The translations under genes and the position numbers were made by a program. The notes under the pieces were generated by a model. That model searched no databases, was not told the DNA's origin, and was given only the letters and a program-made list of their open reading frames with translations. DNA of 64,000 bases from Naganishia liquefaciens. Lineage: Eukaryota; Basidiomycota; Tremellomycetes; Filobasidiales; Filobasidiaceae. Each line of letters starts with the position of its first letter. Within the stretch, counting starts at the first letter, position 1. The stretch lies in the NCBI GenBank assembly GCA_013423385.1, contig BLZA01000030.1:1-64000 (forward strand), written 5' to 3'. Positions 53,619 to 64,000 of the stretch are shown piece after piece.

Positions 53619-55166
53619 TTACAACTGTCGAACGGGCCCACAACAATCATCGTGGACCCTCAATGCCTGCCAACTCCCTCGTTTCTCTATTACCTGCTGC
53701 TCAAGCTGCTCCTGCAAGTTTCGTCGAAGCTCATCACTCATGTACTCTGTGTTCGGAAGGGATTCAACGGCGGCATTCATATTCACATCTCTCTGAATAA
53801 CATCCATGGCTCCTCCGATCGAATGCCAGCTCTGTTCAAGCCTTCCAGAGAGATGGGCCGAGAGCCCTGTTGGACACACCTGCGCCCAATGCGTTGCCTT
53901 ATCTTTCCAATTGAACCCGTCAAAGAATGAAACGTGTATCTTGAATGGTACCCAACCATCTGCACGCTGCAAGTCATCCGCAATAAGGTTTCCGTCTACG
54001 GCGAATTCTGCACTTATACCCCAACCGGGACAAGGTGGCTCAAGCTGGGCCCCAGAGGCGGTCCACGATCTTACCAGTCCATCGCTCTCGATCAGAGGTC
54101 TGGATATAGATTGCAGATAAGGCTGCGCAGGCAACCGTGGCTTGTGGCCATACAGCGGTCCGGTCAAAGTTGGGTTGTTGAATGATGGCTGGTCATGATC
54201 GAGAGAACAGGCTGTACTCCCATGAGTCCCATCGACATACGACCCAAACCCATCATGTTGTCTGCCGCCCTCCAGAGACGTCAAGCTGTCTCTCAGGCCC
54301 ATTTGAATGTCAAAGTGAAGCTCCGGCATGGTGTAGGTTGGGGACGATATGCTCAGCATCGTTGTGAACGCCTTCTTTATGTCCGAAACGACGCAGAATT
54401 CCAGCCAGCTGCGTTGATCGTCCGCGAGCATGGGACAATCCGCTAACGACCCAACGCGATCGCGCGCATTGAGATCTTGCTGCATTTGCTTCAGAATTTC
54501 GGGAATGTTGGACCATTGCGAATGTCCGATCTGTAGCGGAGACACGAATGCCAAAGAAGTCATGATGACGCCTTCACTGCATGAATCGCAAAATAATGAA
54601 ATGGAGATGGCGGCATTATCCGACTTCCACGGTGGGATTACATAGCGCTCCCATTTGATACGCCATGGCAGAGCGTTTTGCGCAAACCTTTCGAGATTAT
54701 TTTTCTGAGTCAAAAGTGTTGCGCGAACACAGGACGTCATCCGGCCGATATCATGAGGCATTGCCACCCCATTCTGATAGCTGACCTGATTCAGAGTAGA
54801 CACTTCACTGCCAAAAGTACCGTAAGCTTGGGTTAAACTGAAAGTTGTCTCGGGGTAGAAAGAGGATCCACCACTTTCAGTCACTGGCTGTGAAACGCAG
54901 GTACGAAGAGGAATGTCGAATTGAGAAGCGGTGAGCGAGTTCGCAGCTTGAACATCTATTGTATCGTCAGAGATTACCCAGGCTTCAAACATGTTTTCAG
55001 CCTGATTGTCTGATCCAGTGGAAGGCACAAAACTATTTCCTACTGGCGCAAGAGTCGGGATCGGATAGTGTGCTGGCTCAAAAAGAGCCCAGCTACCATC
55101 GATAGTTGTTTGGATAGATTCCGGAACCTTTGCTCTTTTGGCAGTGGAGCGGGTAGTGGGTGGCAT
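53619..55166 (-). CDS. Hypothetical protein, 515 aa
   Basis: One long uninterrupted frame; the first ATG is at 55166 (MPPTTRSTAKRAKVPESI). Upstream codons stay open in the same frame to 55220 but begin with no ATG, so an upstream exon is possible. The N-terminal third is Ser/Thr/Gln-rich. The centre has a compact-looking part (ALPWRIKWERYVIPPW, AISISLFCDSCSEGVI) and a later WVPFKIHVSFFDGFNW. An amphipathic end (LRRNLQEQLEQQVIEKRG) suggests a short coiled coil. No domain recognised. Length and lack of introns differ from the neighbours. Confidence 0.65.
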   Translation of the reverse strand: MPPTTRSTAKRAKVPESIQTTIDGSWALFEPAHYPIPTLAPVGNSFVPSTGSDNQAENMFEAWVISDDTIDVQAANSLTASQFDIPLRTCVSQPVTESGGSSFYPETTFSLTQAYGTFGSEVSTLNQVSYQNGVAMPHDIGRMTSCVRATLLTQKNNLERFAQNALPWRIKWERYVIPPWKSDNAAISISLFCDSCSEGVIMTSLAFVSPLQIGHSQWSNIPEILKQMQQDLNARDRVGSLADCPMLADDQRSWLEFCVVSDIKKAFTTMLSISSPTYTMPELHFDIQMGLRDSLTSLEGGRQHDGFGSYVDGTHGSTACSLDHDQPSFNNPTLTGPLYGHKPRLPAQPYLQSISRPLIESDGLVRSWTASGAQLEPPCPGWGISAEFAVDGNLIADDLQRADGWVPFKIHVSFFDGFNWKDKATHWAQVCPTGLSAHLSGRLEQSWHSIGGAMDVIQRDVNMNAAVESLPNTEYMSDELRRNLQEQLEQQVIEKRGSWQALRVHDDCCGPVRQL

Positions 55167-55320
55167 TTCTTGAGCTACGCACGATGCTGGTGTTGAGAAT
55201 GGAACGAATGCGTTTGCCACAAAGAAATCTGGAAGACTTGCCCACTTTGACCTGCTCTGGAACGCATGTCTTATAGTGGGATTGCCATTCCCCTTCCCTA
55301 CGCACCGCCTTTCCGAACTT

Positions 55321-56328
55321 TGATGCTCATCACCCTAAAAGGAGATGCTCATCACCCTGAAAGGCAGGTTTTGCGCTGCGTTGTTCCGACTGAGCCATAT
55401 CTGTTCCCGCGCTCCAGATTCGACCTGGAGAGGCGTTAATTTCTTCACGAGCCTAAGCGACTTTGGTACCCGGCGCGCATCAATTCAGATCGTTGTCTGT
55501 CAACGTCTCGTGGCGATGTGACTTGCCTATATTAGATCCTGCTACGCATAGATTACCAAAGATATATAGTGGTACAGGCGACTGCCCTACCGCTCGGTCT
55601 CACGGACGGTCACATCCTGAGCGGGCATCCTTTGACGGTGTTTCGGGCTCGGAGCGGCGCAATGATCGCTTGGACAGCTGCTCGGACTTATCGCACACCA
55701 CGAGGTCGAAGTAATGTCTGGCTGTGGTCCTACTCTCAGGTTTCTGTGCTTCGTTCGAGAATTTTGAAAGCTTCGAAGGCCATTGTCACCATCACTGCCA
55801 ACGAGTATAGCAGATCGACAAACATGGACGAAGCGCTGATGAGACGACCGCCCCGGGCCGGACAATGAACATTACGTAACTCACCTAGAAACCTAGAACG
55901 GCGATCGGGCGCAATTTCCTGAATGCCGATGGCAATAGCAACGTGCTATCTAATCATGAAACGTGCCTTCCCCTGAATTCTTCTAAACATCGCGTGTTTT
56001 CGCCCATTGTCTATCCCCTCTACTGGATCCGCCGACAGTACTGCTACGCACACTGTTGGTCTCCTTTCTCCCTTTGACGCTTATTCCGGATCGACATGCG
56101 GATATAAAGCCTCGACTCCACAGCCTCAGACGCTGATCTTGATCGGCGGTTCCGTTGTAGACTATTGATTGTTTCTTCCGCCTGCAATACTTTTCCGTCA
56201 CGAATTCGACCTCCGCCACCACACGTTGTATCTCTCACTACATTAGAAACCGCCTCGTCTTCAGCTGGTATCGCCAACCCATATTGTATTCATCTCCAAT
56301 CATCAAGTACACTTTGACAACATTCACC
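55321..56328. other. Intergenic region with a short direct repeat
   Basis: AGATGCTCATCACCCT-like sequence is directly repeated at about 55321-55362. Open frames at 55463-55868 and 55983-56277 lack motifs. It probably includes the promoter of the phosphodiesterase gene. Confidence 0.4.
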
Positions 56329-57757
56329 ATGGCTAGCAACACCTCAACAAAGCGTGGGCCCACCTACGCCCTTTCTCCCGCCCTCTCCGCAACAACTACC
56401 AACTCTGTTTCACCCGCGCTCTCGGCATTCGACCCCGTAACCTCAGGTCTCTCCAGCGCCAATACAACTGTTCCCCCGTCCCCGGGCAAGGAAAAAACCA
56501 ATCCATTCGCCTTGACGGGTCCAGCCATTGGGTTGGATTCAAGGTATGACTTGAAGGAGCTCGAAAGACGTGTGAGGGATGGACAAGGACGCAAGGTGGA
56601 AACATGGGGTCATCGCGGCGCGAGTGCTGCGTTCCGTGAGTTCTCGCATGGTCTTCCCGGACAAGAGCTGACTCAATGCAGCCGAGAATACGCTCGCATC
56701 GTTCGCCAAGGCATGCGAAGACGGGGCCGATGGAATCGAGACGGACATACACATGACTCGTGATAATCAACTCGTGATGTTTCATGATCCAGAGTTATCG
56801 AGAACGACAAATGGAAAAGGCAAGATTCACACGTTGCCGTGGGAAGGAGTCATTGAGTATGTTTGTTCCGAAACTCGCAGGACTGATGGCTCATGATTAT
56901 CTTACAGGCACGTTCGCACTATTGCGGAACCGCATCAGCCAATCCCGTTGTTCAGCGATGTCCTTGATCTCTTGATGCAGCCCGCCAACATGCATGTCAA
57001 GCTCAACGTATGTTGACTCGAGTCCGCTCTGAGTACAGCTCACCCTTGAACAGATCGACTGTAAAGTCGAGAACGATCCTCACCGCCTGTTTCCCATGAT
57101 TCGGGACGAGTTGTCCAAGTTTGAGCATTGGCAAACGTTATTGGCGCCTCGGCTGATCCTCGGCATCTGGCACGTGAGTCGCGCTCAATCAGGTCACATT
57201 CAATGCGCTTACACCCTCCCAGCCCAAATTTATCAAACCCGCACAGATCCATCTGCCTTTCCTCCCTCGCTACGCCATCTGCATGTCCGTACCTACCGTC
57301 CGGGAATACTTCTTCACCCAATGCGACGGATTCTCAATGTACTTTCCAACCTTGCTTTCGATGGAGGGAGAGGAATTTCGACGCGAGTGTGCTATGCGCG
57401 GCAAGAAAATTACGGTGTGGACGGTGAACAAGGAGAGTGAAATGAAGGAGTGCTTGAGGTGGGGTGTTCAGGCTGTCATTACGGACAAACCCGATGTGAC
57501 GGTTGGACTTGTGAAGCAGGTATGTTTCGGTAATTCATAAGACTCAGCTGAGATGCTGATATACCCAGGTCGAGCGAGATCCCACCGCTCTTCTTTCTTC
57601 CTACCTGGAGCAACTTGTCTTGCCCTGGTCATCGCTCAAATACTACTCGTTCGCGCATCGCCACGAAGCCAAGAAGGAGCACGATTACTTGGAGCGTGAA
57701 GGAGGCGCATTCGATGGCGCTGAGTTGGATGAAAGGGTCCCTGCCTTATCGGCGTAA
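56329..57757 (+). CDS. PGC1: Glycerophosphodiester phosphodiesterase-family protein (Pgc1-like)
   Basis: Six exons (56329..56635, 56682..56856, 56908..57007, 57054..57173, 57223..57519, 57569..57757) give 395 aa. After a Ser/Thr/Pro-rich N terminus comes the GDPD barrel: WGHRGASAAFPENTLASF (catalytic HR and PENT), GADGIETDIHMTRD (the E-x-D metal site), VMFHDPELSRTTNGKG (the HD pair), later KITVWTVNKESEM and GVQAVITDKPD. A hydrophobic patch near the end (SYLEQLVLPW) may sit at a membrane. The layout fits yeast Pgc1, which removes phosphatidylglycerol by a phospholipase C reaction, but substrate choice cannot be read from sequence. Confidence 0.87.
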
Positions 57758-57967
57758 GCGTAGACGTAGGCATTCATAGATCTTTGGAATAGATGTGAAT
57801 CGCATTTGTAGCACATACATGGACTTTCCTTGATGCAAGTTTTTGTTTCCCCCGTTCCTGGCAATCTGACATTCTCTAGATCTCGAAATCCGGGAATTTC
57901 GACAGGAATAGTGCTTCTCAATGCGTTTGCACCAGAGCTCGATACCGCGCTTGCAAGGCGCGCCTTG

Positions 57968-58581
57968 TCATTTTAAAGAGGGATGCGGCGATCTATCGGG
58001 TTCGCTGCTGCCCTCTCCACCGCATCCTTCATACCGTCTTGATCTCCCCTTTCTTGACATGGTAAACGTAAGGCGCTCCGGTCTCAAAAGGGCATCGTGT
58101 TGCGAACCCCATTTGGTTTGATTATCTGGATCATTGCGATCCCAATATTGAAACGGTTTAATGGACGGAACAACCAATGCACATGGCATCATAGGGCGTT
58201 GGCGATTGTCTCGCGCGGCCAATTCCGGCCAATGCTTTGCTGTTGCCGAGCGCATCTCGGGAAGCCGTGGCATTATCTTTTCAACATTGGTGATCCCGGT
58301 ATACAACACTTGGCTCCCGGGTTCTCCCTTCCAAGCCAGGAACGACAAGCCAGTCTACTCCTTGATGTCCCTGGCATGGGAATATAATTCATGCTATCAG
58401 CCAAATTGAGGTAGGATGGATTTTGATCTCCCGTCAAACCCTCGGCTTGTGCTTCTCCTGTGTTGCCTAATTCTGCTTTACTGTTGTCATTCCTGGTCCT
58501 GCTGAACTTCTTGGGATCGAACCTGTAGCGTTCCTTCCTCCAATCTCGGCGCGCGAAACGCCCACCTTTTAGCTTGTCCAT
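57968..58581 (-). pseudogene. GT18 (MGAT5-like) glycosyltransferase fragment with frame breaks
   Basis: Pieces in two frames add up to the C-terminal part of a GT18-type protein: GITNVE, then RDALGNSKALAGIGRARQSP and TPYDAMCIG in a second frame, then IKPFQYWDRNDPDNQTKWGS and QHDALL back in the first. These match the gene at the right end (GITNIGIMDG, RDALGHSKSLVGTGQP, TPYNALCMSVP, RWNKKDPEDETRW) block by block. The frame changes twice without splice signals: near 58250, and near 58165, where a single extra T would explain it. The ATG at 58581 (MDKLKGG...) overlaps the end of the upstream gene by 13 bases. A broken paralogue is the simplest reading. Confidence 0.5.
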
Positions 58582-59912
58582 GAGGCAAAGCGCCCCTCTA
58601 AAATCGCCAGTGCTCCATTTCTAGCATCTTGTTTCCCTTGCTTCCTCTCCATATCGCATAGCTCGTAGCTCGACACATTTGATAAATCCGACATGGACTC
58701 TAGAGTCGAAGTCGCCATAGAGTTGACCGTATTCTGGCATGAGGCCTTCCTGCTGCGCATGCGCTTTATCGCTCCCCAAGCTGATCCATCTTTGAGTAAA
58801 CGAAGAGTCGATATCCGACGGATTCCATGGCTAATCTCCGCACGTGACTCGTTGAGCGCTCTGAAAGACGTAACGATGTCACTATGCTGAGTCGATCCAC
58901 CTTGCTTCTTTCCGCTTGCAACATTTCCCCACGACTCTTCGCTGTCGCTTCGTTTATGATCAGACGACGAAAGAGAGGCCGTGATCTCAACTGTAGGCTT
59001 GGGCTTGAAGTGCGACAAGGACGATAAGCGGAAGTCGGGCAAGCGAGGGCGACGTCGAATCGTTCTAGGAGAGGACGAGGCCGAGCTCTGTGTAGCATTG
59101 TTGGCGGGAGCGTCAGGCGCACCACTCCAGGTTTTCGGAGACCAACTGAATCCGGAATCCATCGATCTTCGCTTTGGGGGACGATGTAACAATGAAGTGG
59201 AAAAGGAGCGACCGAGGCTCTGATACGACGCCTTCTGCGTCGTTGTGGAGGGTTTCTCATTCTCATCAATCGCCCGATACGCTACAATATCGGCCATCAG
59301 CGCAACCTTGCCGTCTCCTCTTTTTCTCCTGCCGAATACCGCTGATGTCTTGGACAGTCCAACCTCAAAGGCCCGGAAGAGTCGTTCCATTGATGGCTTC
59401 GCCTTGACCAGTATCCCAGTACTTCTCCTCCTCACAGCAGCTTCAACGAGAGTTGTTTCCTGGTCCATCTTGGCACTCGATACGCCGTGCACGTCTTTGA
59501 TCGGGACCATCGCTATTGGGATAGCCAGACAGCTCGTAGTTGCTACTGGATCAAAAGGAGCGATGAACCGGGCCGGCATCACTTGGCATTCAATCGGAGA
59601 GTGTCGAGCCAGCGAGCAGCTATCGGGAGAGCGGGACGAAGGTGACCGCAAGCTATCACCCTTCCCAGTAGACGAGTAGACCGTCTTGTACACATTTTCT
59701 GCCGTCTGCTCTTTATGACGGTAATTGATGATTCTCGCGACTGGTTTCTGAAATCGGGTGAAGTCGACGAAGATGTCATTCTTAGAATGATGCAGACTTT
59801 CCGAAGTGTCCGCCTTGTGATGGCCGAATGGTTTGCGGGACAAGTTTCCGACTTCTTGCACAGCCTCCGTTGACGCGCCTGATTTACCTTGAACCGCAGT
59901 TGTTGTGGCCAT
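58569..59912 (-). CDS. Basic Ser-rich hypothetical protein
   Basis: One uninterrupted frame of 447 aa from ATG 59912 (MATTTAVQGKSGASTEAV) to TAA 58569. It is basic and rich in Ser, Arg and Thr, with many RR and SP/TP pairs (RRSMDSGFSWSPKTW; RTIRRRPRLPDFRLSSL). A possible folded centre reads MERLFRAFEVGLSKTSAVFG. No domain recognised; the composition suits a phosphoprotein. The coding pattern over the whole length is fair but not proven. Confidence 0.5.
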   Translation of the reverse strand: MATTTAVQGKSGASTEAVQEVGNLSRKPFGHHKADTSESLHHSKNDIFVDFTRFQKPVARIINYRHKEQTAENVYKTVYSSTGKGDSLRSPSSRSPDSCSLARHSPIECQVMPARFIAPFDPVATTSCLAIPIAMVPIKDVHGVSSAKMDQETTLVEAAVRRRSTGILVKAKPSMERLFRAFEVGLSKTSAVFGRRKRGDGKVALMADIVAYRAIDENEKPSTTTQKASYQSLGRSFSTSLLHRPPKRRSMDSGFSWSPKTWSGAPDAPANNATQSSASSSPRTIRRRPRLPDFRLSSLSHFKPKPTVEITASLSSSDHKRSDSEESWGNVASGKKQGGSTQHSDIVTSFRALNESRAEISHGIRRISTLRLLKDGSAWGAIKRMRSRKASCQNTVNSMATSTLESMSDLSNVSSYELCDMERKQGKQDARNGALAILEGRFASWTS

Positions 59913-60162
59913 TTCACTTGTAGTGGGCGTCAGAAGCACCGTGCCCAAAGGCGAAAGAGTCTCGGCTGAGGTTCGTGCTCTATGGGACGGGGTTTCCTTT
60001 TCGGGAGTCTGTTCATGCGCACCGCAACAGTTCGCTGGTCCGACGCGTCTGGGCGGCGTCTCTGGCAGTATATCGCTGCCGACATCCAGGGAACCGATCC
60101 TATCTAGCCTTCGATGTCAAATCCGTCAATGCACAGAGCCAGTGGGACTCAAAGGCTCTTCC

Positions 60163-60670
60163 TTACTCTCGTTCTACCAAATTTTTGAATAGCTCTTCAT
60201 CAACTTCAGCTTTCCCACAGAGTCCGTCCAAACGGTCAAGCGCTTCGCAGCGATTACGGTTGGAAGAACGGTAGTTTTCGGCCCAAAGTCCCCGTGACGG
60301 CGGGAGTTGCGTTCCAGCAATCACCTCGTACCAGCTGCGAGGACGCGTCCTCTGCAAGGCCTCTGCCGAGGGGAATGCGATCTTGTCCATTTGGTCGGTT
60401 TACGTTTCTGCGGCGCGATAGCAAGATTTAGGGGCATTCTGAATAGCTGATTCTCATTACTGACCTCGAAAGATCGGAGAAGAAGAGAGTCTTCCAGATG
60501 AAACCCCCTCGACCGTAATCCCGCTTACGAATGTCCACCTTCAATGTGTCCTTCTTGCGATGCCTCAGACTCTGGGCGTCAAACCTAAACGGCAAGTTGT
60601 CGAGCTGCGTTGATCGGCAGTGAGCGATGCTGGTACTGTGGGAGACAGGAGCGAGGTTGCGCAGTGCCAA
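60163..60670 (-). CDS. Possible small two-exon gene, unknown
   Basis: Two minus-strand frames, ATG 60670 (MALRNLAPVSHSTSIAHC; KVDIRKRDYGRGGFIWKTLF) and a second frame ending at 60163 (WYEVIAGTQLPPSRGLWAEN), could be joined by an intron with donor GTCAGT near 60466 and an AG near 60360. Both pieces look protein-like but match nothing I know. It may instead be part of a larger unrecognised gene or a remnant. Confidence 0.25.
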
Positions 60671-60975
60671 TCCGTTTAGTAAGAAGACGACTGATGGTCA
60701 GAACATGTCTCTTGACGACTCCTATCGCAAATCCGACGATCATAGAATTGAAACCGGGATCGCACTAAAAGGGTTAACCGCGGAGCGCATTCTAGCGCAA
60801 TTCCATCACGTTTCAGCCTGAGACGCGACTCTTGATGGAAATATAGGACATTGTCTGTATTTCTATTGTTCGTCTTCGCAGGTCTCGAGTGATCGAGTTA
60901 TAATGATCCATATCTCTTCTCGGTGCTTCTTTCGTCCTTCTACTCCTCCAAGTTGTTCTTGCTAAAACAACCGGG

Positions 60976-62735
60976 ATGCGACGCGGTGTCGGGGCTTTTC
61001 TTGTGGCGGCAGCCATCACCATGCCGATCATGGTCACCATACACCGACACGTCGGGTCGAACCCTGCTTCTGACGCATACGCGTAAGCTGAGCGATCACC
61101 GCTCTGGAAGATGAGCTGATCCTTGTAAAAGCTGGTGGAACTCGCTCAAATCCTCATACAGCCTGGATATCCATCCATCGAAATCGCCGTGCGATTCTTA
61201 CGCTCTTCCCGGAACTCTGAATGTGGATGCGTCCAATATTGACGAAAATCGCTGGATCCCATTCGACGAAAGATGTCAAGCTCCAAGACTATTTGAAAGG
61301 CTGCTCATCGCTGATCTCGATGAAGAACTTGACCATGTGGATGTCGAGGATATGCAGTGGGTGAGGAATCGTACGGTCGTCTTGTTTGGAGACTCGGTAG
61401 CGAGGGAGAACATCGTCTACTTCTGTGAGGCAAGTAAAAGCTTTCGCCGAAACGGATTTTTGATTGATTCTTCGGCGATGCAGCTTGTCGGTTCAAAGCT
61501 CGAACGCATCACCTGGGATCACCCATTTGCTCCGTCTCCCCGTCCTACGCATTCATCTCCGCCTTTGGCCGTGTCTGAAAATTTGGGCGCCATTCCTCAA
61601 GACCCCGATGCGGATCCAGCTTTGGTGGAGGACTGGCAACCCAAATCCAACATCGGCAACGGGGAGCAAGCACACATGGGACATATCTGCCGGGTGAAGA
61701 AGTGGGGTCTGGTACTTGTCCAACAATTCCAGTATGGGTGGGTCATCCGCAGACGACTGCTGGATCAAAGCTGACGTTTCGTCCTGTAGAATGGATCAGG
61801 AAGACGTGAGCCAGTTGTGTCTTTCCGCTACCAATGTACTAATGTGATCGCGCTGATTCCTGTACAGTACTGGTCATTCAAGGTATGTTGTTTCCTTACC
61901 GTGAAGTACTCGCTCTGTTCTGATTGCTACGCTGATTGTAGGCGGGATACATCCCACCAGGTATTTCTCATTCGTTCTAGCCTACTTGACAATATTTTCA
62001 TTTTTGTCCTAGGATCGTTCGAGGATCGCCTTCACGCCCTCCTTCACCCCATCGTGCAGGCAGCGATCGAAGCATACCAGCCCACTCGAACCGCTCCGGA
62101 TCTCGTCATGGTCAATTCTGCTTTCTGGGATACCGCACGATGGGTTCGGGAGGATATGCGGTTCGAAAGGGACCTTGATGCCGGTCTCAGCAGGTACGCG
62201 GGAGAAGAATCTAGACGCGAAAGCTCATAATCTCTCCTACAGAGATCGACTGAATTGGTATCGTGCGCGAGTCTGTCAAGCGGTACATGAGGTGAAGAAG
62301 CTGTATCCTACGTCTGCTGTCTCGTGGGTCACGCACCACTACCGTGTGTATTTGATTCTCTGCTTAGCGAAGAGAACTGACTTCTAGTGTGCTCAAGCGA
62401 CTGGAAATGGACCGTCTGATTGGTTCACAGCAGGTATACCTCAAGTCGGTCACAAGTCGTCAGCAAGACCGGGAAATACAGTCCTTCGTCTTTCCGAGTT
62501 AGACGCTGCCATCCGAACGGTTTTCGGGCCATCGGCACATCACTCCGAAGGCAGTGAAAGCAGCATCTCCGATCTTGAAGACGTTCGCATCAACGAATGG
62601 GGTCGGATCATGCTGGGTCAGGAAAAGCACATGAAGGACGCCTTGCATCAGGCGTTGATACCGGGAGGCAGATTATGGGCGGATATGATGCTGTTCGATT
62701 TGCAAAGGGCTGTGTGGGCTTCCGAGAAGAGATGA
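60976..62735 (+). CDS. PC-esterase/SGNH-like secretory-pathway protein with tiny exons
   Basis: Eight exons (60976..61082, 61132..61737, 61790..61805, 61868..61882, 61942..61960, 62013..62193, 62243..62345, 62388..62735) close in frame to 464 aa. The N terminus GAFLVAAAITMPIMVTI is a signal anchor. RTVVLFGDSVARENIVYFCE carries the GDSxxRE block that opens PC-esterase/SGNH domains (plant TBL and fungal Cas1-like O-acetyltransferases). VMVNSAFWDTARWVRED and INEWGRIMLGQEKHMKDA follow. Exons 3-5 are only 16, 15 and 19 nt, encoding MDQED, YWSFK and AGYIPP. A role in acetylating or esterifying wall glycans is a family-based inference. Confidence 0.72.
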
Positions 62736-62947
62736 TGGTGAGAAATGGCAAAAGCATTGTCATCGGCGTGACGCCCTCTCTTGTGCTTTTTGGGTGATGA
62801 GTTAGCGGTGGAGTCTGCAGCGGGATAAGAGCCGTCCATAGTGAACAACTCTTGTATACTGATTTAGATGTGCGATCCATACGGTAAGATGCTCCTCAAG
62901 CCAGCGCACCGGCATATTGGCCCGGTCGAGGCGGCTCTGGCGGTAGA

Positions 62948-63934
62948 TTGCTGGATTTGCAAGCTGATTGGAGTAGAAATAGGAGCTGTTTGGCAGATAT
63001 TTGCCATGCCCTAGCTGACTGCTACCAGCGTAATACCCTGACTCGCGGCAAGTCAAGTGCGAGGCCGAAGTGCAAGAGGGGTCCATTCGTACAATTGGTT
63101 TTGGCGAACTTCCCGGGCGGACAATTGCAGAACTACACTCCGGAAGAATGGGCAACCGAAAAGGGTTCGGCGCGAAACGTCACTTACTATGGACATGATC
63201 GCCTTGCCAACCAGCGCTCGATCTCTCCAGACTATCCCGAAGGAAATTCGGCTTTGGAACCTTCCGCGCTGCACTTCTGGGGCAAAACCAGACATCCTCT
63301 TGGTGGACTGTGGACAATGTCACCCGAGCCATATTCAAGTTGACTCCGGTTCACGGGAGGAGGATAAGTACCTCTTGTATACGGGATATCCCATCGAAGC
63401 GTACTGCAATGAGCCCGTGTGGACTTCGGACAGAAGTCACATCGCCTACACTTTGGCAAAGAAGCCTAGGTATTTCGAACACCATGAGTACTTCTTCTCA
63501 GATCATGTCTTCTGGAACATCAAGGAGGAGATCGACTGAGCAATCATGGCCGGTACAGGAGATGTCAATACAACTCCCAGACAGGGATTACTAACATTGG
63601 CATCATGGACGGGACAACCTTCCGGGATGCTCTCGGCCATAGCAAGTCCCTCGTTGGTACTGGCCAACCAGCTTTGTCGCTGACACCATATAACGCCTTG
63701 TGTATGAGTGTGCCGTTGATCAACTCGGACAAGCGCTGGAATAAGAAGGATCCAGAAGACGAGACCCGATGGGTCGCAAAATATGAAGGCCTTCTTAATG
63801 TTGGCTCGCCTTATGTGCATCATGTCAAGCAGGGAGACGCGGTCGAACTCCGGGCGGCCCTGAAAGGTGCAGCAGCCAATCCCATCGAAAGGATTGTCCC
63901 GTCTCCGATGACGAAACGTCCCATGCAGGGATGA
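62948..63934 (+). pseudogene. GT18-like (MGAT5-type) glycosyltransferase locus, frame disrupted
   Basis: A first frame gives LLYTGYPIEAYCNEPVWTSD, HIAYTLAKKPRYFEHHEYFF and SDHVFWNIKEEID then stops. A second frame takes over at LSNHGRYRRCQYNSQTGITN and runs through IGIMDGTTFRDALGHSKSL, TPYNALCMSVPLINSD, DPEDETRWVAKYEGLL and YVHHVKQGD to a stop at 63934. The TPY.AL and SK.LVG.G blocks fit GT18 beta-1,6-N-acetylglucosaminyltransferases. No GT or GC donor lies at the frame change near 63536, so one base seems to be missing. The N-terminal half of a normal GT18 enzyme is not evident. It could be a decayed gene or carry a sequence error. Confidence 0.5.
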
Positions 63935-64000
63935 TACCGGATACTTGCACAGACGGATTAGAAGGCGGTGTACGAGTTCACATGGGACCGATCGCTGTTG

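Overview
The window looks like nuclear DNA of an intron-rich fungus. Basidiomycota is the most likely group: most genes carry several GT-AG introns of about 40-80 nt, and CAP10-type, GT32 and GT18-like glycosyltransferases, BTB families and PAN-like secreted proteins occur together. No lineage marker fixes the class. Exon joins described as 'closing in frame' were checked by hand arithmetic only.

Layout. 0-2 kb is subtelomere-like: degenerate CCCTAA repeats, minisatellites, a Copia gag fossil and a tRNA-Gly(CCC) with an intron. 2.3-12.4 kb holds a GCIP/cyclin-D1-binding homologue, the DNA polymerase zeta catalytic subunit REV3 (minus) and an FAD monooxygenase. 13.4-20 kb holds a small secreted Cys-rich protein, a CAP10 glycosyltransferase and an OCH1-like GT32 mannosyltransferase. 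20.2-24.7 kb has mitoribosomal mL44 (minus) divergent from an endosulfine/Igo1 gene whose fourth intron is swollen by GC-rich repeats. 25-31 kb is a BTB gene nursery with whole, damaged and fragmentary copies. 31.3-37.5 kb has a low-molecular-weight tyrosine phosphatase split by a 3-nt and a 6-nt exon, a CUE/CCCH/DUF1771/Smr protein and a nucleotidyltransferase-like protein. 37.8-42.1 kb has two more secreted PAN-like genes on opposite strands. 42.3-47.2 kb has glutamyl-tRNA synthetase (minus), again with a repeat-filled intron, and a tail-anchored coiled-coil protein. 48-64 kb has an unknown Ser-rich gene, another BTB gene, an SFK1/FRAG1-like membrane protein, an unknown 515-residue protein, a Pgc1-like glycerophosphodiesterase, an unknown basic protein, a GT18-like fragment with frame breaks, a PC-esterase/SGNH-like gene with tiny exons, and a GT18-like locus at the right edge.

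Themes. (1) Splicing is unusual: exons of 3, 6, 13, 15, 16, 18 and 19 nt are needed to rebuild conserved motifs, and five introns read best as GC-AG, three of them in one gene. (2) Three loci encode a shared family of secreted Cys-rich PAN-like proteins. (3) BTB genes are being duplicated and lost, with different damage in each copy. (4) One GC-rich hairpin-forming repeat family fills single introns in two unrelated housekeeping genes, in the sense orientation. (5) Cell-surface glycan genes (CAP10, GT32, GT18, PC-esterase) sit in two patches. I saw no prophage, CRISPR array or whole transposon.
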